This document shows, piece after piece, positions 1 through 8,791 of a stretch of 64,000 bases of DNA (position 1 is the first letter of the stretch; each line of letters starts with the position of its first letter). The stretch comes from Paraburkholderia tuberum STM678. Lineage in GTDB: Bacteria; Pseudomonadota; Gammaproteobacteria; Burkholderiales; Burkholderiaceae. Position numbers and translations under genes: made by a program. Location of the stretch: contig NZ_CADFGP010000007.1 of NCBI RefSeq assembly GCF_902833905.1, forward strand, positions 166,977-230,976. Reading direction: 5' to 3'. The notes below the pieces were generated by a model. It was not told the DNA's origin. It saw nothing but the letters and a program-made list of their open reading frames with translations, and made no database searches.

Positions 1-1339
1 CCGAATAGCTTGCGGTTACCTTCCAGCGCGACGTGATGTCGAATCCGTAGCCGAGATAGTAACTGTTCGCCCCACCGAAATCGGAGTACTGGTCGCGTCG
101 CACGTTGGCCTGAATCTGGTTGCGGCCGAAGCGCGCGCTGTAGCCCGCGAAGACCGAATCGACGCGACGGTCGGGCGCGGCGAACGTGTCGGAGTCGAGC
201 GTCTGGTCGAGATGCTCGTAGCCGAGTTGCAGCTTCTGGTTCGCGGCGAGCGCGAAATCGTTCTGCCACGTGTACTGGCGATTGTCGGTATCGAAGCGGC
301 CGTTGTAGATGCCATTGGTGTTCGACACGCTGCGGTCGTCGCCTTCGGCGAGCGTGACGTGGGTGGTCCACCAGTCGGTCAGCTTGCCGTTCGCGAATAC
401 CGACACCTGACGCACCTTGCTATAGAGATTGTTCAGATCGGTGGGCTCGCCGTACGCATTGTCGTAGCTGTTGTCGTTGTTCGACTGGAAGTAGCTGACG
501 CCCGCGTCCCACCTGTCGGTGAACTTGTGACGCAGCGACGCGCTGATGCTCTCGTTCAGATTGCCGTTTGCGTTCGGATTCGCGTTCGGCGCCTCGAGCG
601 GATTGAGCGACGAAAAGCCGTCGTCCTTCGTGCGCGCGAGCGAAATATTGAAAGTCGTGCGGCCGTCCTGATCGAGCGCGCCGTTCACGCCGGCTGTTTG
701 CGTCTGCGTGCGATAGCTGCCGTAGCCGACCGAAAAATTGAAACGCGGCGGATGATCGCCGCCGTCTTTCGTGAACACCTGCACGACGCCGCCGATCGCG
801 CCCGAGCCATACAACGCCGACACGTTGCCGTTCACCACTTCGACGTGATCGACCTGATCGAGCGGAATCTGTGCGAGTTGAGCTGAGCCGAGACTCACCG
901 AATCGACGCGCACGCCGTCGATCAGCAGCAGCGATTGCGTCGACGATGCGCCGCGCAGAAAGAGGCTCGTGGTCGAACCGGGGCCACCCGTGCGCGAGAT
1001 TTGCGCGCCTGGCGCGAGTTGCAACAGGCCGGGCAGATCGGTCGCGGTCGTGTCGGCGATGTCCTGCTGATCGAACTGCGTGGTCTGCGGGATCGCATCG
1101 CGCAACGCTTGCGGTCCGCGTTGCGCGGTCACGACGATCGGCGACAGCACGCTGCCCGACGCATCGGCGGAGGCGGCATTGGCAGCGATTGCAGCGTTTG
1201 CGGCGGTAGCATCCGTGGCGGACGATGAAGACGAATACGGCGTCGCGGACGCGGATGCAGGCTCGGCGCTTTGCGCATGCACGACGAGCGGCAGGCTCGC
1301 GAACGCGAGCAGCGTTGCGCGGGCGATGGGGGACAGCAT
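1..1339 (-). CDS. btuB: TonB-dependent vitamin B12 receptor, BtuB type (3' end beyond the window)
   Basis: Outer-membrane gated barrel that imports corrinoids with TonB energy. Translating the reverse strand from the ATG at 1339 gives a signal peptide (MLSPIARATLLAFASLPLVVHA), an Ala/Ser-rich linker, a TonB box (SPIVVTAQ), a plug domain and then alternating barrel strands to the window edge. The open frame continues past position 1, so the C-terminal barrel and final aromatic residue are not visible. The cobalamin riboswitch just upstream strongly supports B12 rather than siderophore as ligand. No other B12 gene is in view. The start is the first ATG in frame and gives a proper signal peptide. 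Cargo is inferred from the riboswitch; the receptor family is clear from the sequence. Confidence 0.88.
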   Translation of the reverse strand, partial: MLSPIARATLLAFASLPLVVHAQSAEPASASATPYSSSSSATDATAANAAIAANAASADASGSVLSPIVVTAQRGPQALRDAIPQTTQFDQQDIADTTATDLPGLLQLAPGAQISRTGGPGSTTSLFLRGASSTQSLLLIDGVRVDSVSLGSAQLAQIPLDQVDHVEVVNGNVSALYGSGAIGGVVQVFTKDGGDHPPRFNFSVGYGSYRTQTQTAGVNGALDQDGRTTFNISLARTKDDGFSSLNPLEAPNANPNANGNLNESISASLRHKFTDRWDAGVSYFQSNNDNSYDNAYGEPTDLNNLYSKVRQVSVFANGKLTDWWTTHVTLAEGDDRSVSNTNGIYNGRFDTDNRQYTWQNDFALAANQKLQLGYEHLDQTLDSDTFAAPDRRVDSVFAGYSARFGRNQIQANVRRDQYSDFGGANSYYLGYGFDITSRWKVTASYS

Positions 1340-1444
1340 GGGATGACATTCCTGTGGATAGCGTGCGCGGCCTGCTTCCCCGCAGGCCGACGCGTCACGA
1401 GGCGTCCCCTTGTTCAACGTTTTCGCGGGGGACGTCCCTCTTTT

Positions 1445-1676
1445 CTGGCCGGTATCCGGGCTACGACACATCGATCCCGCCTTCCCACGCGTGACGCGCA
1501 GTGGCACACTCGCACGTTGAACTTCCAACCTTGCGACCAGGACCGACCTGCATGAGCACATCACATGCGGTCGCTTACCGTTGCGGGGGCAGCGCAGGTT
1601 CGCGCATCCGGTTTTGGCACCGCGCGCGTCCTGCTTCCCGTTTAACTGCGCGCGCCGAGAAGCGCGCGCGGGCACC
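1445..1676 (-). ncRNA. Cobalamin (AdoCbl-type) riboswitch
   Basis: Read on the reverse strand, the leader holds the conserved elements in the right order. A GC-rich closing stem starts at 1676. The motif TTAAACGGGAAGCAGG lies at about 1645-1630, the core GCTGCCCCCGCAACGGTAAG at about 1592-1573, and the B12 box GTAGCCCGGATACCGGCC at 1464-1447. These are the signature blocks of the Rfam cobalamin riboswitch. The element ends about 110 bases before the receptor start, so it is placed to stop expression when B12 is plentiful. The exact ends are estimated. The remaining 1677-1914 shows no gene. Confidence 0.92.
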
Positions 1677-1914
1677 AGAGTGCGGGAAGTTTACGAGCGG
1701 CCTCGCGGGGCGTCAAGAAAGGTCAACCGGAGCGCAATCGGTTCTGTTGAATGCAGGTTATTGTCCGATGGATTACCGGTTTTTTACCTTATGGTCGACG
1801 ACACGACACGCAACGAACCTGCACGTAGCGATGCTGTTACGTCTCGAAACGAGACAATTGTCGGAACCTGTAATATTCCGCGCTAAAATGCGATGTCTTT
1901 AGAGGACGCAGCAC

Positions 1915-2274
1915 ATGCTCACCGAACTCGAATCACTCTCCCAGAACATCGGCAAGCTGATTGCGATCAGCCAGCGCCACAACGAAGCGCGGCTCGCGCT
2001 CGAAGAGCAGCTCGCGCAAACGCGTGCCGAAGTGCAAGCCACGCATGCGGAACTCGCGCAATTGCGCGAAGAGCGCGACGCACTGCAGGCGGAACGCGAC
2101 GCGCTGTCCGCCAAGATCGACGACGCTCAGGTGCGCCTGAATGCGATTCTCGAAAAATTGCCGCGCGCACGCGCGAGCAGCGAACCGGATAACCAGCTCG
2201 ATCTGCTCGAGTCCGCCCAGCCCGGACACGAGGAAGCGGAAAGCGACGTGAGCCGACACGGAGAAAGCGCATGA
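1915..2274 (+). CDS. ZapB-like coiled-coil cell-division protein
   Basis: Small (119 aa) soluble protein that is nearly all heptad-patterned coiled coil from residue 1 to about 85 (LESLSQNIGKL, then runs of Glu/Arg/Ala around LREERDALQAERDAL), followed by an acidic disordered tail. Its stop overlaps the zapA start in an ATGA, so the two are translationally coupled. The arrangement and shape match the short TIGR02449/ZapB-like proteins that precede zapA in many proteobacteria and help organise the FtsZ ring. Function is inferred from context and coiled-coil character; no enzymatic motif is present. Confidence 0.75.
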   Translation: MLTELESLSQNIGKLIAISQRHNEARLALEEQLAQTRAEVQATHAELAQLREERDALQAERDALSAKIDDAQVRLNAILEKLPRARASSEPDNQLDLLESAQPGHEEAESDVSRHGESA

Positions 2275-2585
2275 CCACCAAGCAGATCGAAGTATCGATT
2301 CTCGAAGTACCCTATCGTCTTGCCTGCTCGCCGGAAACGGAAGGCGCGCTGCTCGAGGCGGTCGCGCGCGTCGACGCCGAGATGAAGAAAATCCGCAGCG
2401 GCAGCAACGTGCGCGGCACCGATCGCATCGCGGTGATGGCTGCGCTGTCGCTGGCATCGGAACTGCTTAAGCTGCAAAGCAGCGTGCGACACGGAGAAGC
2501 ATTTCCCGCTGAAGAAATCCGGCGTACAATGCAACAAATGAACGAACAGCTAGGTACTGTGATCGAGCAGTACAGCTTGCAGTAA
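2271..2585 (+). CDS. zapA: Cell division protein ZapA
   Basis: FtsZ-associated protein (104 aa) that cross-links FtsZ protofilaments at the Z ring. The N-terminal part (MTTKQIEVSILEVPYRLACSP, a compact alpha/beta head) is followed by a motif typical of the family (EAVARVDAEMKKIR) and a C-terminal helix that dimerises as a coiled coil. The length is that of the ZapA family. It overlaps the coiled-coil gene by four bases and is followed directly by the 6S RNA locus, an order widely conserved in proteobacteria. Confidence 0.93.
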   Translation: MTTKQIEVSILEVPYRLACSPETEGALLEAVARVDAEMKKIRSGSNVRGTDRIAVMAALSLASELLKLQSSVRHGEAFPAEEIRRTMQQMNEQLGTVIEQYSLQ

Positions 2586-2647
2586 GCAGTAGTGGGCCGG
2601 TTTCGAATCGGTCACGTGTTGAACGGTTTGGGTTGTAGCTTCATCGG

Positions 2648-2832
2648 TTTAGCTTCCCTGCCTGGTTCGCCAAGGTCATACATTCCTTGAACCAATGCCA
2701 TGTGCACGGTTGCGGAAATTTGTAGCACGGGTGTGCGCGTCACTCAGTCTGATGTACCCGAAGTGTTGCTAACTGCGACCAATTCTGAACCCTCGGTTCA
2801 GGATGCCGGCCTAGCGGCTAAGGCGGGGACCT
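2648..2832 (+). ncRNA. ssrS: 6S RNA
   Basis: The 390 bases between zapA and the next gene hold no convincing ORF but look like a structured RNA. A 5' arm with CCCTGCCTGGTTCGCC can close on a 3' arm AGGCGGGG. Near the 3' end TCTGAACCCTCGGTTCAGGA forms a hairpin followed by TGCCGGCCTAGCGGC, closely parallel to the 3' portion of other 6S RNAs. Position right after zapA and just before a strong terminator also matches ssrS. 6S RNA binds sigma-70 RNA polymerase as a promoter mimic. The ends are estimated from the pairing. Confidence 0.75.
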
Positions 2833-2840
2833 TATCTGGA

Positions 2841-2873
2841 ACGGCATCGGACTTCGGTTCGATGCCGTTTTTC
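2841..2873 (+). terminator. Rho-independent terminator after 6S RNA
   Basis: A perfect 9-bp stem (ACGGCATCG paired with CGATGCCGT) with loop GACTTCGGTT is followed by a T-rich run (TTTTTCTTT). It ends the zapB-like/zapA/6S transcription unit. Confidence 0.85.
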
Positions 2874-2974
2874 TTTGGTCGTCGTTTTTTCGTTTGAGCG
2901 CCTTTTTCAGGGGCTTTTCCGTACGCGCCTGCTGTTGTTGCGCTTCGTTCAATCTCACACGCTCACTCCGATTC

Positions 2975-3433
2975 ATGCGCTACTGGCTGATGAAGTCCGA
3001 ACCGGACGAAGCAAGCATCGACGACCTCGCCAACGCACCTCATCGCACCTTGCCGTGGACCGGCGTACGCAACTATCAGGCGCGCAACTTCATGCGCGAC
3101 GTGATGCAGGTCGGCGACGGCGTGCTCTTCTATCATTCGAGCTGTCCGGAGCCCGGCATCGCGGGCATCGCGGAGGTCTCGTCGACCGCGTATCCGGACC
3201 CTACGCAGTTCGATAAAAAGAGTCCGTACTACGACGCGAAATCGTCGCCGGAAACGCCGCGCTGGATGCTCGTCGACGTCGTGTTCAAGAAGAAAATCGG
3301 GCTGATTCCGCTTGCCGCGCTGCGCGAGCATGCCGAATTGCAGGACATGCGCGTGCTCGCCAAAGGCAATCGCCTGTCGATCACGCCGGTGACCGAAGCC
3401 GAATGGCGCTTCATCACTAAACAGCTGGTTTAA
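2975..3433 (+). CDS. EVE domain-containing protein
   Basis: A 152-aa single-domain protein starting MRYWLMKSEPDEASIDDL, the hallmark N-terminus of EVE (PUA-like fold, thymocyte nuclear protein 1 type) proteins. Further family features are VRNYQARNFMRD, GVLFYHSS and GIAGIAEV, the last lining the pocket expected to bind modified bases. The start at 2975 is chosen because the family begins at this Met; upstream in-frame residues (from 2894) are Cys/Arg-rich and unlike the family. EVE domains recognise modified nucleobases such as 5-methylcytosine, but the role of stand-alone bacterial copies is not settled. No restriction genes are nearby. Confidence 0.88.
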   Translation: MRYWLMKSEPDEASIDDLANAPHRTLPWTGVRNYQARNFMRDVMQVGDGVLFYHSSCPEPGIAGIAEVSSTAYPDPTQFDKKSPYYDAKSSPETPRWMLVDVVFKKKIGLIPLAALREHAELQDMRVLAKGNRLSITPVTEAEWRFITKQLV

Positions 3434-3676
3434 GGGCGAACGCGCGACGCGGCACCTGTCGTGATCGCATCCAGGTCATCGTTTCCGATGCGGCGGCGAA
3501 GCACTAATTGGGGAACCAAGCGTCGGTAAAACGCGCCTAATCGGTCGACGAAAGCGTGAACTCGAACCGGCCGCTCGACGGCAAGCCGATGCATTCACCA
3601 GCGCATCCGTCAAACCGCGCGCCACTACCCGGCGCTCGCGTCGAACGTGCACAACCTGTTCAAAAGGATTCCAGTC

Positions 3677-4402
3677 ATGACGACAAAAACCGCACGGTCC
3701 CTCGCACTTGCGCTCGCCTTGGGCGCGCCTGTGGCACTCGCACTGAACCCTGCGACCGCTCGAGCGCAGACCATGATGCCGCAGCCCTCGGGCGTGCTGT
3801 CGCTGAATGCGCAGGCGAGCGCGGAAGTCCCCCAGGACGAAGTCGAAATCACGCTGTTTTACGAGCAGGAAGCGAGCGAGCCGTCGTCGCTGACGTCGAC
3901 GCTGAACGAACGCGCCGACGCGGCATTGCAGAAAGCGCGCGGCGTCAGCGGCGTGACCGCGCGCTCGGGCGCGTTCTCGATCTTCCCGTCGACGGACCGC
4001 GACGGACGCATCACGACGTGGCGCGGCCGCACGGAAGTCGTGCTCGAATCGCGCGACTTCGCCGCGGCATCGAAGCTCGCCGGACAGATGGCATCGATCA
4101 TGCAGGTTGGCAACGTGCGTTTCTCGCTGTCGCCGCAAGCGCAGCGCGCGGCCGAACAGCGGCTCAGCGGCGAGGCGATCAAATCGTTTCGCGAGCAGGC
4201 CGCGGCGTCCTCGCAGGCGTTCGGCTTTAGCAGCTATTCGATCCGCGAGGTCAACGTGAGTCACAGCGGCGTGATGCCGCGTCCGATGATGATGATGAGC
4301 GCACGCGCGATGGGCGCCGACGCGAAGAGCGCGCCGCTGTCGCTCGAAGGCGGCACGTCGACGGTGACGGTCAACGTGTCGGGGTCGGTGCAGATGAAGT
4401 GA
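3677..4402 (+). CDS. SIMPL (DUF541) domain periplasmic protein
   Basis: A 241-aa exported protein of the SIMPL/DUF541 family, related to E. coli YggE. A signal peptide (MTTKTARSLALALALGAPVALAL... cleaved near ARA-Q) precedes a domain starting GVLSLNAQASAEVPQDEVEI, with the characteristic arrangement of internal repeats and VNVSHSGVMPRPMMMMSAR near the C-terminus. The start at 3677 has AAAGG ten bases upstream and gives a clean signal peptide; an upstream Met at 3647 would place extra residues before it. Family members have been linked to oxidative-stress relief, but the mechanism is unknown. It is monocistronic, ending at a bidirectional terminator. Confidence 0.87.
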   Translation: MTTKTARSLALALALGAPVALALNPATARAQTMMPQPSGVLSLNAQASAEVPQDEVEITLFYEQEASEPSSLTSTLNERADAALQKARGVSGVTARSGAFSIFPSTDRDGRITTWRGRTEVVLESRDFAAASKLAGQMASIMQVGNVRFSLSPQAQRAAEQRLSGEAIKSFREQAAASSQAFGFSSYSIREVNVSHSGVMPRPMMMMSARAMGADAKSAPLSLEGGTSTVTVNVSGSVQMK

Positions 4403-4427
4403 CGCGCAAGCGCAAGCCCAAACAGAA

Positions 4428-4463
4428 AACGCCACGGCATCCATCGATGCCGTGGCGTTTTTT
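4428..4463. terminator. Bidirectional terminator between the SIMPL gene and lgt
   Basis: A 13-bp stem (AACGCCACGGCAT with its complement) around a six-base loop, flanked by A-runs on the left and T-runs on the right. It can therefore end transcription of both convergent genes. Confidence 0.85.
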
Positions 4464-4496
4464 CATGCAACACTCGCTACGCTAGCCGAGCGCCGC

Positions 4497-5402
4497 TCAG
4501 TTCGCGCCAACCGCCTGCGCCTGCTCGCGACGCCCACGGCGATACGCCCACACCATCAGGCCGATGCCCGCGAGAATCATGGGCAGCGACAGCCATTGAC
4601 CCATCGACAGCCCCATCGCGAGCAGGCCGAGGAAATCGTCCGGCTCGCGCGCGAATTCGACCGTGAAGCGCGCCAGGCCGTAGCCGATCAGGAACATCGC
4701 GGAAATCGCGCCGAGCGGCTTCGGTTTGCGCGAGAAAAAGATCAGCACGAAGAACAGCGCCACGCCTTCGAGCGCGATCTCGTACAGCTCCGACGGATGT
4801 CGCGGCAGCATGTGATATTGCGCGAACACTTCGTTCAGATGCCATTGCGCGGCCAGTTGCGGATGCGTGGCGAGCCATGTGGCGTCGTCAGGCGCGGCGC
4901 CGGGAAACAGCATCGCCCACGGCGCCGACGGATCGGTCACGCGGCCCCACAGCTCGCCGTTGATGAAGTTGCCGAGGCGCCCCGCCGCGAGGCCCGTGGG
5001 CACCATCGGCGCGACGAAGTCGGTGACTTGCAGCCACGAGCGCTTGCGCTGATAAGCGAACAGCATCATCGCGATCGTCACGCCGAGAAAGCCGCCGTGA
5101 AACGACATGCCGCCTTCCCACACCTTGAAGATGTCGAGCGGATGCGCGAAATAAAAGCTCGCCTTGTAGAACAGCACATAGCCGAGCCGGCCGCCGAGGA
5201 TCGTACCTAGCACGCCGTAGAACAGCATGTCGTCGATATCCTTCGCGGTCCAGCCTTGCGCGGCGACGTACGGCAGCCGCAGCCGCAACCGGGCGACGAC
5301 GATCGCCGCGACGAATGCGACGAGGTACATCAAGCCATACCAGCGCACGGCGAGCGGCCCCAGATGGATGGCGACAGGGTCGAAATTGGGGTGAATGAGC
5401 AT
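4497..5402 (-). CDS. lgt: Prolipoprotein diacylglyceryl transferase
   Basis: Inner-membrane enzyme (301 aa) that transfers diacylglycerol from phosphatidylglycerol to the lipobox cysteine of prolipoproteins, the first step of lipoprotein maturation. Several hydrophobic helices are visible, together with the Lgt signature [14 protein letters not shown] and the conserved [10 protein letters not shown] and HPSELYE segments (the last about residues 178-184). N-terminus [26 protein letters not shown] is typical. It is convergent with the SIMPL gene and lies just downstream of the LysR gene on the same strand, with a 60-base gap. Confidence 0.95.
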   Translation of the reverse strand: MLIHPNFDPVAIHLGPLAVRWYGLMYLVAFVAAIVVARLRLRLPYVAAQGWTAKDIDDMLFYGVLGTILGGRLGYVLFYKASFYFAHPLDIFKVWEGGMSFHGGFLGVTIAMMLFAYQRKRSWLQVTDFVAPMVPTGLAAGRLGNFINGELWGRVTDPSAPWAMLFPGAAPDDATWLATHPQLAAQWHLNEVFAQYHMLPRHPSELYEIALEGVALFFVLIFFSRKPKPLGAISAMFLIGYGLARFTVEFAREPDDFLGLLAMGLSMGQWLSLPMILAGIGLMVWAYRRGRREQAQAVGAN

Positions 5403-5462
5403 CGTGTAGTTATGGGCAGTTCAGGTTCGAAAGCAGTTTTTACAGGGAATCAGAAGCGGGAT

Positions 5463-6449
5463 CTAGACACGCGACGCGACGCTCGCCGCATGCGCGCGCA
5501 CGATGTCAATGAAGCCCGCCAGCACCGGGCTGACCTCGTCGCTGCGCCAGACGAGGCCCGTCTCGATCGCGGGCACCGACTCGGACAGCGGCCGGTACAC
5601 GACGCCCGTGCGCCGCAGGTTACGCAACGATTGCGGCACCAGCGCGACGCCCATGCCGGCCGACACGAGACTCACGATGGTCTGCATCTGGATCGCCTCC
5701 TGGCCGATCCGTGGCGCGAGGCCCGCAACGCCGTAGCAATCCATAATGATGTCATAAAAGCCTGGCGCGAGACGCCTTGGGAAGATCACGAGCGGCGCGT
5801 CGGCGACATCGCGCAGGCTGACGGGCATGTCGAGCCATTCGGCGGCGGGGTCTTCGGCGGCGCTGCCCTTGCCGTTTGCGTTCACGCTGCCCCGCAAGCC
5901 TTGCGCCATCTCCGTCGACATCGCGATCACGAGCGGCTCGCGCGCGATCGGCAGCCACGACAGCTGCGCCGCATGCCGCGACGGCAGCGGCGCGATCACC
6001 AGACCCGCGTCGATACGCCCGGCCACCAGTTCCTCGACCTGCACGTCGCTGGTCGCCTCGGTCAGTTCGAGCCGCACGCGCGGATGCCGCGCGCCGAAAT
6101 CGCGCAGCAGCAGCGGCAGTAGGCCGTAATCCGCAGTCGACACGAACGCGAGCGACAGCACGCCCGCCTCGCCGCGCGCGAGGCTCTGCGCGAGCGGCCT
6201 GAGCCCTTCCGCGGCCGCGAGCAGCCGCTGCACCTCCGGCAACAGATCGGCGCCGACCGCCGTCAACTCGACCGAGCGCTTGGTACGCGCGAACAGCTCG
6301 ACGCCGAGCGTCTCCTCGAGCGCGCGGATCGCCTGCGACAGCGGCGGCTGCGTCATCGACAGACGCGCGGCCGCGCGCCCGAAGTGCTTTTCCTCGGCGA
6401 CGGTGACGAAATAGCGCAACTGGCGCAGGTCGGGGATCGTCGGCAGCAT
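5463..6449 (-). CDS. LysR-family transcriptional regulator, divergent from ilvD
   Basis: A 328-aa LysR regulator. The N-terminal winged HTH (LRQLRYFVTVAEEKHFGRAAARLSMTQPPLSQAIRALEE) is canonical, and the rest is a periplasmic-binding-protein-like effector domain (LSLAFVSTADYGLLPLLL..., SAGMGVALVPQSL). It is transcribed away from ilvD with 158 bases between starts, the usual layout for a LysR protein that controls its neighbour. That space holds the interrupted palindrome ACACGACGCGTGT at 6490-6502, a possible site. Targets are inferred from position only; it is not recognisably IlvY by sequence alone. Confidence 0.88.
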   Translation of the reverse strand: MLPTIPDLRQLRYFVTVAEEKHFGRAAARLSMTQPPLSQAIRALEETLGVELFARTKRSVELTAVGADLLPEVQRLLAAAEGLRPLAQSLARGEAGVLSLAFVSTADYGLLPLLLRDFGARHPRVRLELTEATSDVQVEELVAGRIDAGLVIAPLPSRHAAQLSWLPIAREPLVIAMSTEMAQGLRGSVNANGKGSAAEDPAAEWLDMPVSLRDVADAPLVIFPRRLAPGFYDIIMDCYGVAGLAPRIGQEAIQMQTIVSLVSAGMGVALVPQSLRNLRRTGVVYRPLSESVPAIETGLVWRSDEVSPVLAGFIDIVRAHAASVASRV

Positions 6450-6607
6450 GATTGATATATTTTACGACCTGAACAACCGCGAATAATACACACGACGCGT
6501 GTCACGCAAAACCGCCGGTTTGCACGGTCTGGCGGAACTACACTGAACGGATGCGCGCGCGCACGCCGCCGCGCGCTTTCATCAGAACAGCCAGACTGGA
6601 GCTCCCC

Positions 6608-8281
6608 ATGGCCTACAACCGTCGTTCGAAGAACATCACGCAAGGCATCGCGCGTTCACCGAATCGCTCGATGTACTACGCGCTCGGCTACCAGAAGGAG
6701 GATTTCGACAAACCGATGATCGGCGTCGCCAACGGCCACTCGACGATTACGCCGTGCAACGCCGGCCTGCAGCGTCTCGCCGACGCGGCCGTCACCGCGA
6801 TCAGGCGCGCCGACGCGAACCCGCAGACCTTCGGCACGCCGACGATCTCGGACGGCATGTCGATGGGCACCGAGGGCATGAAGTACTCGCTCGTGTCGCG
6901 CGAGGTGATCGCCGATTGCATCGAGACCTGCGTGCAAGGGCAATGGATGGACGGCGTGGTCGTGATCGGCGGCTGCGACAAGAACATGCCGGGCGGCATG
7001 ATCGGCCTCGCGCGCATGAACGTGCCGGGCATCTACGTGTACGGCGGCACGATCCGGCCGGGCAACTGGAAAGGCACCGATCTGACGATCGTGTCGTCGT
7101 TCGAGGCGGTCGGCGAATTCACGGCGGGCCGCATGTCGCAGGAGGATTTCGAGGGCATCGAGAAAAATGCGTGTCCGTCGACCGGTTCGTGCGGCGGCAT
7201 GTACACGGCCAATACGATGAGCTCGTCGTTCGAGGCGCTCGGCATGTCGCTCATGTATTCGTCGACGATGGCGAATCCCGACCAGGAGAAGGTCGACTCG
7301 GCCGCCGAATCGGCGCGTGTGCTCGTCGAAGCCGTCAAGAAGGATCTGAAGCCGCGCGACATCATCACGAAGCAGTCGATCGAAAACGCGGTTGCCTTGA
7401 TCATGGCGACCGGCGGCTCGACCAACGCGGTGCTGCACTACCTGGCGATCGCGCACGCGGCCGAGATCGAATGGACGATCGAGGACTTCGAGCGCATGCG
7501 CAAAAAAGTGCCGGTGATCTGCAACCTGAAGCCGTCGGGGCAGTACGTCGCCACCGATCTGCACAAGGCGGGCGGCATTCCGCAGGTGCTGAAGATCCTG
7601 CTCGACGCCGGGCTTCTGCACGGCGATTGCATGACGATCACCGGCAAAACGATCGCCGAGGAGTTGAAGGACGTACCAGCCAAGCCGCGCAGCGATCAGC
7701 AGGTGATCTTCCCGATCGACAAGGCGCTCTACGCCGAAGGCCATCTCGCGATCCTGAAGGGCAATCTGGCCGAAGACGGCGCGGTCGCCAAGATCACCGG
7801 GCTCAAGAACCCCGTCATCACGGGCCCGGCGCGCGTGTTCGACGACGAGCAGAGCGCGCTCGAAGCGATCCTCGCCGACAGGATCGTCGCCGGCGACGTC
7901 GTCGTGCTGCGCTATCTTGGCCCGAAGGGCGGCCCCGGCATGCCGGAAATGCTCGCGCCGACCTCGGCGATCATCGGCAAGGGGCTCGGCGAATCGGTCG
8001 GGCTCATCACCGACGGCCGCTTCTCGGGCGGCACCTGGGGCATGGTGGTTGGGCACGTCGCGCCGGAGGCGTTCGTCGGCGGCACGATCGCGCTCGTGCA
8101 GGAAGGCGATTCGATCACGATCGACGCGCACCAGCTGCTGCTGCAACTGAACATCGACGATGCCGAGCTGCAGCGCCGCCGCGCCGCATGGCAGGCGCCG
8201 AAGCCGCGCTACACACGCGGCGTGATGGCCAAGTATTTCGCGCTCGCGCAGCCGGCGAATCGAGGGGCAGTGACGGGGTAA
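6608..8281 (+). CDS. ilvD: Dihydroxy-acid dehydratase
   Basis: Fe-S enzyme (557 aa) that dehydrates 2,3-dihydroxy-isovalerate and -methylvalerate to the 2-keto acids in valine/isoleucine synthesis. IlvD/Edd motifs are clear: [13 protein letters not shown] near residue 45 and [12 protein letters not shown] near 125 (the first cysteine binds the cluster and the lysine follows), then [17 protein letters not shown] near 195, [12 protein letters not shown] and, near the end, [15 protein letters not shown]. The start at 6608 ([20 protein letters not shown]) is preferred to the upstream in-frame ATG at 6551 because family members begin here. It is followed by a strong terminator. Confidence 0.96.
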   Translation: MAYNRRSKNITQGIARSPNRSMYYALGYQKEDFDKPMIGVANGHSTITPCNAGLQRLADAAVTAIRRADANPQTFGTPTISDGMSMGTEGMKYSLVSREVIADCIETCVQGQWMDGVVVIGGCDKNMPGGMIGLARMNVPGIYVYGGTIRPGNWKGTDLTIVSSFEAVGEFTAGRMSQEDFEGIEKNACPSTGSCGGMYTANTMSSSFEALGMSLMYSSTMANPDQEKVDSAAESARVLVEAVKKDLKPRDIITKQSIENAVALIMATGGSTNAVLHYLAIAHAAEIEWTIEDFERMRKKVPVICNLKPSGQYVATDLHKAGGIPQVLKILLDAGLLHGDCMTITGKTIAEELKDVPAKPRSDQQVIFPIDKALYAEGHLAILKGNLAEDGAVAKITGLKNPVITGPARVFDDEQSALEAILADRIVAGDVVVLRYLGPKGGPGMPEMLAPTSAIIGKGLGESVGLITDGRFSGGTWGMVVGHVAPEAFVGGTIALVQEGDSITIDAHQLLLQLNIDDAELQRRRAAWQAPKPRYTRGVMAKYFALAQPANRGAVTG

Positions 8282-8343
8282 TGACCACGGCCGGCGTGGC
8301 CCGCCCCGACAGGGATAACCCGCCGCCACGTTACGCGAAAACG

Positions 8344-8380
8344 CAAGGGGCGCACGAAAATCCGTGCGCCCCTTTGCTCT
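8344..8380 (+). terminator. Rho-independent terminator after ilvD
   Basis: A 12-bp stem (AAGGGGCGCACG with its complement) and a short A-rich loop, followed by TTTGCTCTT. Confidence 0.8.
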
Positions 8381-8428
8381 TATAATGCGTGCACCACGAG
8401 CCGGGCATCTGCACTGGCGGAGACCATA

Positions 8429-8767
8429 ATGAAATCGATGTCGTACGCGGCCGTGGCAGCCACTGTTGCGCTCGCCGCCGCATTGAGCGCCGCCAGTCCC
8501 GCAGCCCGTGCCGAAACAGCCGGGCTCGCGCTCGCCCAGCAGAAGAACTGCATGAGCTGCCACTCGGTCACTCGCCCGTTCATGGGGCCGGCGCTGCACG
8601 ACGTTGCTATCCGTTATGCGGGACGCGAAGACGCCGCGACCTATCTGAAGCGCAAGATCCTCGATGGCGGCACCGGCGTATGGGGAACCGTGCCGATGCC
8701 CGCGAACACGCAACTGACGCCCGATCAGGCGGCCACGCTGGCGGCTTGGGTGCTGACGCTCAAATAA
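8429..8767 (+). CDS. Small periplasmic class I cytochrome c
   Basis: A 112-aa secreted c-type cytochrome. A signal peptide (MKSMSYAAVAATVALAAALSAASPAARA) precedes a haem attachment motif CMSCH near residue 42. A methionine in the segment VPMPANTQLTPDQAATLAAWVLTL is the likely sixth ligand, and this C-terminal helix is typical of cytochrome c551/c552-like electron carriers. It stands alone between the ilvD terminator and the reverse-strand DUF2486 gene. Its redox partners are not evident from context. Confidence 0.9.
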   Translation: MKSMSYAAVAATVALAAALSAASPAARAETAGLALAQQKNCMSCHSVTRPFMGPALHDVAIRYAGREDAATYLKRKILDGGTGVWGTVPMPANTQLTPDQAATLAAWVLTLK

Positions 8768-8791
8768 CGGCGCTCTCAGGTCACCGCGGCG

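Noticed and set aside
2700..2897. 65-codon forward frame inside the 6S RNA region
   Set aside because: It has no ribosome site, overlaps the structured RNA and runs through the terminator hairpin.
3476..4444. Long reverse-strand open frame opposite the SIMPL gene
   Set aside because: It is Arg/His-rich with no family pattern and is explained by the high-GC third-position bias of the forward gene, which has a signal peptide and known domain.
6490..6502. Palindrome ACACGACGCGTGT between the LysR gene and ilvD as a firm operator
   Set aside because: Too short and common in such GC-rich DNA to list as a feature; kept only as a hint in the LysR entry.
6656..8713. 685-codon reverse frame over ilvD and the cytochrome gene
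   Set aside because: It spans two well-supported forward genes and a terminator; its composition is that of a GC-rich antisense shadow.
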